8,933 nt of DNA from Euryarchaeota archaeon UBA438 (GCA_002504435.1 DAQP01000033.1:1-8933); one strand, 5' to 3'; positions 1 through 7,162 are shown, counted from the stretch's first letter. Notes: generated by a model from the sequence alone, not told the origin. A program made the numbers and translations.

Positions 1-27
1 CAAACTCAAGGACACAGTAAAGAGATA

Positions 28-543
28 ATGCCCCCTGCTAGGGGCGTGAAGGGGGAGAAAGAGGAACAAACAGGAACTCGCGACAGACTCGCAGAGGCCT
101 ATAGCTCCCAAATCGAGGAATTGATGAGGAAGGAGGCAGAAAGGAGGATTTCTGAATCCATCGATCCGATTGAAAACGAGAGACTCCGCGGCCTTTCCTT
201 GTGCTCCCTTGTTGAGTCCGACAGTCCGGAAACGGTCCCTGCCTTGATGTCCAGACTGGGCCCGGTTAGGGCCGCTCTGGATGGTCATGGTGGAGCTTTG
301 GTTCTTTCTGGGTGGAGTATCGAGAAATTGGATTCGGGGGAGAAGAGACTTTCATTGGTCATAGACCTGGACGGAGCTTGCGTATCTTGTGGCGCCGCTC
401 CGGGGACTCTGAAGGGGATACAGGACGACCTCCTGATGGATCAAGAGGTCGATCAGGTCAGGTTCGACTCGTCAATGTTGGAGTGGTTCGACGAACTACA
501 GAGAGAATTCGTCCTGCTCCACGGGGGAGTTACCTTTGTCTAG
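28..543 (+). CDS. NifU-like C-terminal domain protein (possible Fe-S cluster scaffold or carrier), start uncertain
   Basis: The C-terminal two thirds (about residues 70-150) match the NifU C-terminal (Nfu) domain pattern. There is a helix with VRAALDGHGG at 79-89, two beta strands, then GACVSCGAAPGTLKG at 116-130 with a C118-x-x-C121 pair, followed by an amphipathic helix. In this family the CxxC of two subunits holds a transferable Fe-S cluster in the cytoplasm. The N-terminal 60 residues are charged, predicted helical (a Lys/Glu/Arg-rich stretch near 28-56), and I do not recognise them. The frame is open through base 1, so the protein may begin upstream. The ATG at 28 has no Shine-Dalgarno sequence, and GTG 46 or ATG 124 are alternatives. 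The last codons overlap the convergent Maf gene by 14 bases. The domain is confident from the motif; the cellular role is inferred, since no other Fe-S assembly gene is visible nearby. Confidence 0.72.
   Translation: MPPARGVKGEKEEQTGTRDRLAEAYSSQIEELMRKEAERRISESIDPIENERLRGLSLCSLVESDSPETVPALMSRLGPVRAALDGHGGALVLSGWSIEKLDSGEKRLSLVIDLDGACVSCGAAPGTLKGIQDDLLMDQEVDQVRFDSSMLEWFDELQREFVLLHGGVTFV
30..45. repeat. Short GC-rich inverted repeat at the 5' end of the NifU-like ORF
   Basis: GCCCC at 30-34 and GGGGC at 41-45 form a 5-base stem around a 6-base loop, overlapping the first codons after ATG 28. It could be the tail hairpin of an upstream gene, in which case the true NifU-like start would lie further downstream. 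It could equally be chance inside coding sequence. There is no following T-run, so I do not call it a terminator. Confidence 0.2.
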
Positions 544-1195
544 ATATTTCTCCCCTTAGGAACTCCATTGATTCCGAGGCTAGGCCCAGTACGGTGACTT
601 CTTCACCTTCCACCAGCTTACAATGTATGGAAGCCTCCCCAGCTAGGTCATAGCTGCCGGCCTTGCCCCTCCAAGATTCACTTTTTATCAACTCAACCAT
701 GCTCTCCTCCGAGAGATCCTCGAACTCAACGATCGAACTCTCAGTCCAAATATTAGATGTCCAGCCCCCATGCAGGGAGATGTCGAACAAAGGCCCGCCT
801 GGCCTGCTGAGTATCGCTGTGGAAGACCACACCCTATGCCTATTTCCCGACAATCTAAGGAGCATTGCGACCGCCTCCGAATCGCTATTTGGCTTACCCA
901 TGGAAACCAAGTGATCGTCGGGGTCTTCAACGAGAGTGTCGGAGACTATCACCATGTCGAAAACTTCGTTTTCTCCGTTTTTTTCGCTATTCAATATTGA
1001 CTGCTCCTCCGATGCGCTCATCGCCTTTGCCATGCAGGTGAACTCAACCTTCTCGCTCACGTCTAGAAAACCGGGAGCCACTGCTTCCTCAGCAGAGAGC
1101 CCCCTTGAGTGGAAATTAACCTCTTCACCCTCCAGGAAGGAAGCCAACCAGTCCCGTCGCCTCTCGGACTCGGAGGCGAGCAGAATCCGGGCCAT
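530..1195 (-). CDS. maf: Maf-family nucleoside triphosphate pyrophosphatase
   Basis: Maf proteins are cytoplasmic house-cleaning enzymes that hydrolyse (d)NTPs, typically dTTP/UTP or modified nucleotides, to the monophosphate and pyrophosphate. Family motifs appear in order. Numbered from the ATG at 1195 they are LLASESERRRDWL at 5-17 (phosphate-binding loop with paired Arg), an AKA helix near 56, VSDTLV at 84-89 with the likely catalytic Asp86, GKP at 100-102, AVAMLLRLSGNRHRVWSS at 108-125, and WRGKAGSY at 175-182, then a VLGLASESM ending in place of the usual VVGLP. At 221 residues it is longer than the usual 190-200. The extra length is mainly an acidic loop at 61-80. The Gln normally found in the IQG motif is Ala185. 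ATG 1195 was chosen over GTG 1225 and ATG 1222 because it places the LAS motif at the usual distance and leaves 4 bases after the upstream stop, suggesting translational coupling. Confidence 0.87.
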   Translation of the reverse strand: MARILLASESERRRDWLASFLEGEEVNFHSRGLSAEEAVAPGFLDVSEKVEFTCMAKAMSASEEQSILNSEKNGENEVFDMVIVSDTLVEDPDDHLVSMGKPNSDSEAVAMLLRLSGNRHRVWSSTAILSRPGGPLFDISLHGGWTSNIWTESSIVEFEDLSEESMVELIKSESWRGKAGSYDLAGEASIHCKLVEGEEVTVLGLASESMEFLRGEISRQR

Positions 1196-1199
1196 CCTT

Positions 1200-4100
1200 T
1201 CACCACAGGGTGATTCTCTCATCACAGACTGGGCACTTTGCCACCTTTAGCCCACTGGAGACTTCGAACCTACTTCCGCAGGATTCGCAAAGGACATTCC
1301 TATTCATTGGCATTGGGGGCGGTAGTTCAGAATTCTCAACTCCTCCGGCAATCGGCACATTGGGCGGTGTAATGGCCATGTCAGGAGGGGGAAGTGGAGG
1401 CAGAGGGCTGGTAGGTGCGGGTTGGGACCTTATCTCCCTCCTTAGTTTCCTCTCAGAAGCGCCCTCGCTCTGTACAACCTCCTCCTCAACCAATTCCACA
1501 TCGCTCGAACTGACTGAAATATCACTCTCAAGTATCACGTCTACAACATCCTCCTCGAGCATAACAACGCCAGGGGCGGAAGTCCTCCTCCTCCTGCCTA
1601 TCCACCTCGCAGCCCTAACTGTCATTGTAAATAGGACAATAACGCTCAGGAAAATTACCGTGAGAGCAGTACCTCCCAGTAGCACATTGAAATTCTGCTC
1701 GTCCAAGCCAAGTGAAATTCTAATCATCTCCAAGAAATTACTCTCTCCCGATTTTGGCGTTGAGTCATCAACTAGGGCCCTTATTTGCCAGCCACTTTGC
1801 GATGTATGGAGAATTACTGCCTCTCCTCCCACGGGGGACCTGTCTACGACACTAAGCCTCCCAAGCCCAATCCTGTCAGAAAGCCCAATCCACCCATCCT
1901 CTGCATTGATCATCCCATACTGCATCTGAGGGCCGCTCGGGCCAACGAAATCAAAGAAAACCTGGACCCCCCTTTCCGTCTCTAGCAATTCGATCGCTCC
2001 AAGGCCTCTAGATGGGACTCTCACCTCGTTCTCGCCCATAGTGGTAAATGTGGAATCGGCAATCACCGCCAATATCTCAGAATCATCTTCCTCGCCTTCT
2101 CCCCAGACCGCTACGATTACTTCTTCTCCATCGTCAACTGAAACAATCATTTCCGGAGAGAAGGCATGATCCCCAACCGCCTTCCTATAGCCCCATGATG
2201 ATTGATCAGGCAGTCCATGCGCATACCAAAGTCCCAACCTGTCAATGCCTGTGGTGTCATTTCTCAGAGATTGGTAAAGTAGGTGCACGTCTTCGTCTCC
2301 AAACTCTATGTCAACCGGATCGGTCATGCCAGCAACTAGGTCTAGTTCACTGACGGCTGCTGGGTTCATTTTCCAATCCGAACTCTTGGTCGGGGCATCC
2401 GAACTCAACACGAAAACACTGGTTATGTCTTGTTGAGTGCCGGCAGTGAAAATGTCCCTGTGGTAACCGGCTATGATTATCTCCGAGTCCTTCACATCCA
2501 TATCCAATCCCCAATACTTGCCATCGGATAGAAGGATTGGCGGCATTATGTCCTGTATCGGCGTTAGCTGGCAGCTGGAATCTAGTGTTGTGTAACTTAC
2601 AGTCTGCCTGAAGTAACCGGAAGAATCCAGATACCTCCTGGTCCAGGCAACATGAGCATAGCCGTCCTCAGAACTTACTGTAGAAATGTCACCTGTCCAC
2701 ATTTCCTCGAAAACGTTGGTACATGGCGTCAGGGCGCGATTCAGATTCATCCTGTGAAGGCCAAGGGCCCCCTCATTCTCTGTTATCACAATCCCTCCCT
2801 CTTCGTCTAAATCAATTATCTCAACAGGCACCTCTCCCACAGAGAATGATGCTAATCTCGAGCCAGTAAGGCTAGTCTCGTCCACAAGTATCACGGATTC
2901 TATCTGGTTGTTGGACCAGTCCAGATCCGCCAATGTCGAGCCGGCTAGGGTGACTCTAACCTCTATTGGTCCGGAGGCGTTAACCCAGTGGGCAAACGAA
3001 ACCTGCGAGGCGCCCTGCCCAACTACCAGTGAAATGACGGTCGAAGAAACTGACTCCCATCCGAGGGAGTTCCTAATCTCAAGTGTGGCCTCTACGTTGG
3101 TAGCGTCGCTAGATCCCAGATTGTCTACTCTGGCAGTAACCAGGAATTGCTCTGATGGCCGGGGGATTGATGGCTCAGTTCTAACGGCACCCTCTCTAAG
3201 TGCAAGGTCAATTCCTTGCGGCCTTTGAATGATGGGGAATGTAACGGATTGCTCGTTGTCGTCCTCATTAATTTCCTCAATGCTATTGGACGGGTCGAGG
3301 GAGACAGTCAGCATTTTCTCGCCCACGGTCGAGGGATTCCAATACAGAACAACCTCAATTATATCGCCGCTACCGATACTCGGGACAACTATCTCATCCT
3401 TCCTAGCCCCATTCTCCTTGAGGTAGACACTCACCTCTGCAGCATCCAGGTCTCCGTCATTCCTAACCTCGCATCGCACTTCGAGGAATGTGTTGACGTA
3501 CGCTTCTGAAATGGTAATGCCATACTCATCAACCGAAATTCCGCTTCTGAAAATTAGATCAGGAGCAGGAGGGTCATTGTCTACCTCAACAGTCCTCCTC
3601 ACTTCCTCCGAATGCACCCCGTCACCACTAATTATCCTGACAGAAATCCGGTAGAACCCATCATTCACATCAGTTGTATCCCAATTGACCGACCAGTCCC
3701 CAGTACTGCTGCCGCTCCCCCCAAATTGGTCTATCGTGTCCCAAGAATCAGTACCAAGCCTCCATTGCACGGTTCCCCCGTTGACCGACTCCCAAATCCC
3801 GTACACGTTTGTATTGCCGGAAACTGGGGCCTGGCCGCTCGGTCCCCCAAGGCCGATACTTACCAGTCCAACTGGATGCTCGCTCTTCTCAATCTTGCTC
3901 CATTGTTCGAATTGGTTCCGGGCCTGAACTTCAACAATTATGTCCTCCACATTGATGTCGTCCTCGCTGAATTCGGGGACGCTGAAGGGGGTGGACCAGT
4001 TTACTGTCCCTTGGGCTGCATGCCAATCCACAAGCACGACAGTCTGCTTGGGGGAGTCGTCCGGCCTATGCGTGTAAGCTATCTTGACCCTGACTTCCTC

Positions 4101-5984
4101 GACAGTGCCATTTGTATCGGCATCCTCGTCTATGTGCCCTCTAACGCTGTAAGTCTCACCTTCGACTAGCCAAGAATCCTCTTCAGGGGTTTCGATCACA
4201 ATCCATTCCCCTGCGCCAGCTGGGGGCGGCTCAGTCTCGTTCCCGCTTCCTCCGCCTCCCCCTGTTTCTCCAAGAATTGCTTGCAGGACCATCTCCCCAT
4301 CTACGATTCCAAATCCATATTTATCATTCCACTTCTGAGTGACGCTTGGTTCTGAAGCCTCTCCCCTTGTCTCAGAATTATTTCGTAGTATATCCTTTAC
4401 TTCCTGAGGGCTCAGGCTGTCATCCATTTGTAGCATTCCAGCAATGAACCCGGCCACTGCAGGGGTGGACATACTGGTGCCCGACATCTGAACATAATTG
4501 TCGCTGGCCAATGGCTTTGGCGAACCTGGCAATTGCGAACTTGAGGCAGCGTGCTGCGCAGACATGATGTTTGAACCCGGTGCAACAACGTCAGGCTTCA
4601 ATTCGTCCCACTCATCATCGTCTCCGTCATCCTCCCGCGGTCCCGAGTTTGAATAAGAAGCAATTGAGTCATCCCCCCTTTCTATGCTGGCCTTGTCGTC
4701 AATCGAACCAACGGTTATCGCAGAGTCTGCTGCTCCCACGGAAGTCACCCTCCTGTATCCGTCATTACCAATTGCAGCTACACAGACAATTCCAGCATCA
4801 GAAGCGGCATTAACAGCGTTTGCGTCTGCACCTGTGCCATTATCCCCCGGATCGTCCCCGGTCGGATTAGAACTACTGCCAAAGGACATAGAGAGTATGT
4901 CGATCCCCCTGCTTGAGTCATTATTTCCCCAGTCGGTATTCACATTCTGGACGGCCCAGTTTATTCCAGCGACCGTATATCCCGAATTGGATGCCCCGGC
5001 ATCAGTCATGACCTTGATGTCAACAAGATATGCCCCCGGGGCGTATCCTTGGTTATCTCTATCCGAATCTCCGGTTCCAAGGGCTATTCCAGCAACATGA
5101 GTCCCATGGCCATCGCCATCATCCGGGTCGTCCCCGCCATCATCGCAGTCTTGCTGATTCCACGAGGTGGCATCGCAACCAGCCACCCACTTGGGGTCGG
5201 GTAACTCATCAGGCTCGGCCTCATTGTCATCGTTGTTGTCGGAGAAGTCATCGAGAGAGAAATGCTCGTTGTCCACCCCGGTATCGGCAATCGCAATCAC
5301 CACTCCAGATCCATCGTAACCATAGTCCCTCATGGTTTCACTATAAACATCGGAATCTCTGACCTTGGAGCCTCTAGTTGCAGTGTTGAGGTAAGGGACC
5401 AGAACGTTTTGCTGCTCCACCAGGACGACCCCGTCAAGCATTAGAATGTCCACTAAGGAGCTAACCGGGACATGTTCAACAATTACAGTGTCAATAATTT
5501 CAACAGTCCTGAAGTAAGAGCCGTATTCCTCCCAACCGTGCTCCACCAGGACCTCTTTCAGCTTGATAATGTCACCATCTCCTGGGTGCCATGCATAATC
5601 CACGAAGATAGCGACAGTCATTCTCCCATCATCCCCCATTATTGCACTAGTCGACACTGAATCCCGTTCTCCCGAGATAATCCACTGGAGCCTGTCGTCC
5701 ATCCCATTGTTGTCCTGATCGTACCAATATGCAAACCACCATCCAGGTTCTTGAACCGGCCAATCAACATTGTATGGGGGGAGATAGGGCGTCCTGTCCT
5801 TTGGTTCGCAAATCACGTCGCCGCAGTAAAGGGGAGGCAGGGATTCACTAACTGGGTGGAACTCCTCGGCCCCTGGAGCAATTTCTTCCGAGGGCACTAC
5901 TGCTGTGGCGCCACCCGAGAAGTCGAGAAGAATGAGCATCAAGGCTGCTAGTACAGACTGCCTACCTGACCAGTCTCCCCGCAT
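1200..5984 (-). CDS. Giant membrane-anchored subtilisin-like (S8) serine protease with Ig-like, CARDB and propeller-like regions and a C-terminal zinc ribbon
   Basis: This 1594-residue extracellular endopeptidase is numbered from ATG 5984. Residues 1-28 look like a signal peptide (basic start, hydrophobic core LAALMLILL, GGATA end). Residues 120-198 resemble an I9-type propeptide. The S8 catalytic domain spans about 225-573, with Asp234 (IAIADTG), His293 (GHGTHVAG), oxyanion Asn407 (AIGND) and Ser504 (SGTSMSTP), so the triad is intact. Next come a Gly/Pro linker, two beta-sandwich regions (590-705, 712-803), two CARDB domains (806-917, 925-1034) and a region of about seven beta-rich repeats (1053-1406). 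A transmembrane helix follows (about 1437-1455), then an Arg cluster, an acidic and Pro-rich tail and a Cys4 zinc ribbon (C1566, C1569, C1584, C1587). It is probably tethered outside the cell and degrades proteins or peptides. ATG 5984 is preferred over TTG 6026 because it follows AGGAGA and gives a clean signal peptide. The substrate and the tail's function are unknown. Confidence 0.92.
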   Translation of the reverse strand: MRGDWSGRQSVLAALMLILLDFSGGATAVVPSEEIAPGAEEFHPVSESLPPLYCGDVICEPKDRTPYLPPYNVDWPVQEPGWWFAYWYDQDNNGMDDRLQWIISGERDSVSTSAIMGDDGRMTVAIFVDYAWHPGDGDIIKLKEVLVEHGWEEYGSYFRTVEIIDTVIVEHVPVSSLVDILMLDGVVLVEQQNVLVPYLNTATRGSKVRDSDVYSETMRDYGYDGSGVVIAIADTGVDNEHFSLDDFSDNNDDNEAEPDELPDPKWVAGCDATSWNQQDCDDGGDDPDDGDGHGTHVAGIALGTGDSDRDNQGYAPGAYLVDIKVMTDAGASNSGYTVAGINWAVQNVNTDWGNNDSSRGIDILSMSFGSSSNPTGDDPGDNGTGADANAVNAASDAGIVCVAAIGNDGYRRVTSVGAADSAITVGSIDDKASIERGDDSIASYSNSGPREDDGDDDEWDELKPDVVAPGSNIMSAQHAASSSQLPGSPKPLASDNYVQMSGTSMSTPAVAGFIAGMLQMDDSLSPQEVKDILRNNSETRGEASEPSVTQKWNDKYGFGIVDGEMVLQAILGETGGGGGSGNETEPPPAGAGEWIVIETPEEDSWLVEGETYSVRGHIDEDADTNGTVEEVRVKIAYTHRPDDSPKQTVVLVDWHAAQGTVNWSTPFSVPEFSEDDINVEDIIVEVQARNQFEQWSKIEKSEHPVGLVSIGLGGPSGQAPVSGNTNVYGIWESVNGGTVQWRLGTDSWDTIDQFGGSGSSTGDWSVNWDTTDVNDGFYRISVRIISGDGVHSEEVRRTVEVDNDPPAPDLIFRSGISVDEYGITISEAYVNTFLEVRCEVRNDGDLDAAEVSVYLKENGARKDEIVVPSIGSGDIIEVVLYWNPSTVGEKMLTVSLDPSNSIEEINEDDNEQSVTFPIIQRPQGIDLALREGAVRTEPSIPRPSEQFLVTARVDNLGSSDATNVEATLEIRNSLGWESVSSTVISLVVGQGASQVSFAHWVNASGPIEVRVTLAGSTLADLDWSNNQIESVILVDETSLTGSRLASFSVGEVPVEIIDLDEEGGIVITENEGALGLHRMNLNRALTPCTNVFEEMWTGDISTVSSEDGYAHVAWTRRYLDSSGYFRQTVSYTTLDSSCQLTPIQDIMPPILLSDGKYWGLDMDVKDSEIIIAGYHRDIFTAGTQQDITSVFVLSSDAPTKSSDWKMNPAAVSELDLVAGMTDPVDIEFGDEDVHLLYQSLRNDTTGIDRLGLWYAHGLPDQSSWGYRKAVGDHAFSPEMIVSVDDGEEVIVAVWGEGEEDDSEILAVIADSTFTTMGENEVRVPSRGLGAIELLETERGVQVFFDFVGPSGPQMQYGMINAEDGWIGLSDRIGLGRLSVVDRSPVGGEAVILHTSQSGWQIRALVDDSTPKSGESNFLEMIRISLGLDEQNFNVLLGGTALTVIFLSVIVLFTMTVRAARWIGRRRRTSAPGVVMLEEDVVDVILESDISVSSSDVELVEEEVVQSEGASERKLRREIRSQPAPTSPLPPLPPPDMAITPPNVPIAGGVENSELPPPMPMNRNVLCESCGSRFEVSSGLKVAKCPVCDERITLW

Positions 5985-6001
5985 GGCTCTCCTAGAGAGC
6001 C
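5985..6001 (-). promoter_or_regulatory. Perfect 17-base dyad abutting the protease ATG (possible translational hairpin or operator)
   Basis: GGCTCTC at 5985-5991 and GAGAGCC at 5995-6001 are exact reverse complements separated by three bases. In mRNA this gives a 7-base-pair stem with a UAG loop ending directly at the AUG at 5984. The Shine-Dalgarno-like AGGAGA (5988-5993 on the minus strand) lies in the 3' arm and loop, so folding would hide it. If translation instead starts at TTG 6026, this is simply coding sequence. Confidence 0.4.
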
Positions 6002-6014
6002 AATTTGCGGTCCT

Positions 6015-6021
6015 GTATAAT
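6015..6021 (-). promoter_or_regulatory. Possible archaeal TATA-like box for the protease gene
   Basis: The minus strand reads ATTATAC here, the most TATA-like stretch in the 67-base gap between the rhomboid stop and ATG 5984. A start site 24-27 bases downstream would fall around 5990-5994, giving a very short leader that would remove most of the dyad's 5' arm. No clear BRE element is visible. This is weak evidence, because the gene could equally be transcribed only from the rhomboid promoter. Confidence 0.22.
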
Positions 6022-6051
6022 CTCAACCTGTTAGAGTTCGGAAAAATCGCC

Positions 6052-7065
6052 TTATGGCCAGTTCAGGTGCTTGCTCGAGATATTGCATTCAATGTGGCAT
6101 TCCAAGCCAGAAACTATTGCCACAATCTCGCCATCGCATACGGGGCAAATCGTGTGCTCAGATAACTCCTCTAGCCATGCCCTTCTGGTTTCAGGCTCAT
6201 CTCCCTCATCCCTCAGTCTGGATAGGACCTTGGCCGCCTGGCCTTCCAACATCTTCCCAGATTCTTTCCATGGGTCCGAATCAAGCCTGCCCATTTCGAA
6301 AGATTCACGCCTCGATGATGTGCCAGCCTCCCCTTCATGGCCTGGGGAATGGGGACCGCCTCTTGCTATTGGGCGGGCCAAAGAATAGGCTAGGAAAAAA
6401 CCCCCAACGTGAGCCATATGGGCCACTGTCCCCTCGCCGGCTGTACCGCTTTGAATCGAATACATTTGCCAGACCTCTAGGCCTAGCCTGACGAAGACAA
6501 TAATCCATATCGGCCATGCCCTTATCAGGAAAAGCAGTGGAAACTCAACTTCATCGTCCGGCCAACATGCCATATATGCCCCAAGCAACCCAAATGCAGC
6601 ACCACTGGCACCTATCGCTGGAATGGTCGAGTCAGGGTGTGACAAGATCCAAGCCACGTTTCCGCCGAGGAATCCGATTGCATAGACAAGCATCCAGCGC
6701 TTACCCCCCATCCTTTGCTCAAGGGGAATTCCGACTAGAGAAATTACTAGGATGTTACTTAGGACATGAATCCAGTCGGCATGCAACCACGCCGAACTAA
6801 CCAATCTGTATGCCTCGCCCGGGTCGTCCATTATTGCAGGCTTAATCCCGAAGGCCCCTATCGGCCAGTCAAATTGCATCGGAACTCCTGAGATGAATGA
6901 GTTCGTGAACTGCAGAAAAGACACGAGCATAAGAGACAGAACTGTCGCAAGAGCGAAGCTCGTCCCATTCCTCTTCGCTGAAATGTAGGGCGAAATGGCC
7001 ACTATGACGAAAAATATGGACACAAGCAACTCCTGCGTTCCCAATGCCGCCAATGAGTCTGCCAT
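6052..7065 (-). CDS. Rhomboid-family intramembrane serine protease with an extra N-terminal helix and a C-terminal Cys4 motif
   Basis: Rhomboids cut transmembrane helices within or near the membrane using a Ser-His dyad. Numbered from ATG 7065 (337 residues), the signatures are HADWIHVLSN at 95-104 (His95, His100, Asn104 of the HxxxxHxxxN motif), GASGAAFG at 152-159 with catalytic Ser154, and AHVGGFFLAY at 218-227 with catalytic His219. Hydrophobic segments lie near 12-30, 36-58, 99-115, 124-141, 151-168, 175-200 and 212-230. That is six core helices plus one N-terminal helix (1+6). After about 235 a soluble charged tail follows, ending in C307-x-x-C310 and C323-x-x-x-C327, a zinc-ribbon-like knuckle predicted to be cytoplasmic. 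ATG 7065 was preferred over TTG 7083. It is the first gene of the minus-strand run, 67 bases upstream of the large protease, which makes that protein a candidate substrate by context. Confidence 0.9.
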   Translation of the reverse strand: MADSLAALGTQELLVSIFFVIVAISPYISAKRNGTSFALATVLSLMLVSFLQFTNSFISGVPMQFDWPIGAFGIKPAIMDDPGEAYRLVSSAWLHADWIHVLSNILVISLVGIPLEQRMGGKRWMLVYAIGFLGGNVAWILSHPDSTIPAIGASGAAFGLLGAYMACWPDDEVEFPLLFLIRAWPIWIIVFVRLGLEVWQMYSIQSGTAGEGTVAHMAHVGGFFLAYSLARPIARGGPHSPGHEGEAGTSSRRESFEMGRLDSDPWKESGKMLEGQAAKVLSRLRDEGDEPETRRAWLEELSEHTICPVCDGEIVAIVSGLECHIECNISSKHLNWP

Positions 7066-7162
7066 ATTCTCATGCCCACCCAATCAACCGTCGCCAATAG
7101 GGGCTTCTGTCCATGGAACGACTCAAACGGTTGTTATCACTCGCGTGTACTGGAGGGAGCCG
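7066..7162. promoter_or_regulatory. Divergent intergenic spacer between the rhomboid and cytochrome maturation operons
   Basis: These 97 bases separate two divergent start codons, so promoters for both directions should lie here or in the adjoining coding ends. The sequence is not strongly AT-rich. TTGTTATCA at 7131-7139 on the plus strand is the only faintly TATA-like stretch, and I see no convincing BRE or operator dyad. Confidence 0.4.
7152..7156 (+). promoter_or_regulatory. Shine-Dalgarno site deciding the CcmAB start
   Basis: GGAGG lies six bases before ATG 7163. It settles the start there rather than at in-frame GTG 7145 or at the far-upstream in-frame ATG 6995, which would overlap the rhomboid coding region and add residues with no ABC similarity. 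Confidence 0.75.

Noticed and set aside
1196..1225. Maf start at GTG 1225 or ATG 1222
   Set aside because: This would overlap the upstream gene and add ten residues before the LASESERR motif, which in this family begins within a few residues of the N-terminus.
1210..1929. A 239-codon plus-strand open frame antisense to the 3' end of the large protease
   Set aside because: Its translation is Ser/Thr/Pro-rich low complexity with no recognisable domain, while the opposite strand encodes a coherent transmembrane helix and zinc ribbon. It is a shadow frame.
3612..4169. A 185-codon plus-strand open frame antisense to the Ig-like region of the protease
   Set aside because: No motif, no ribosome binding site, and it lies wholly within the well-supported protease gene.
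5985..6026. Start of the large protease at TTG 6026
   Set aside because: ATG 5984 has a Shine-Dalgarno-like AGGAGA and produces a normal-length signal peptide. TTG 6026 adds 14 residues in front of it. It was not fully excluded.
6995..7162. N-terminal extension of the CcmAB frame back to ATG 6995
   Set aside because: It overlaps the divergent rhomboid coding region, shows no ABC similarity, and a strong GGAGG six bases before ATG 7163 marks the real start.
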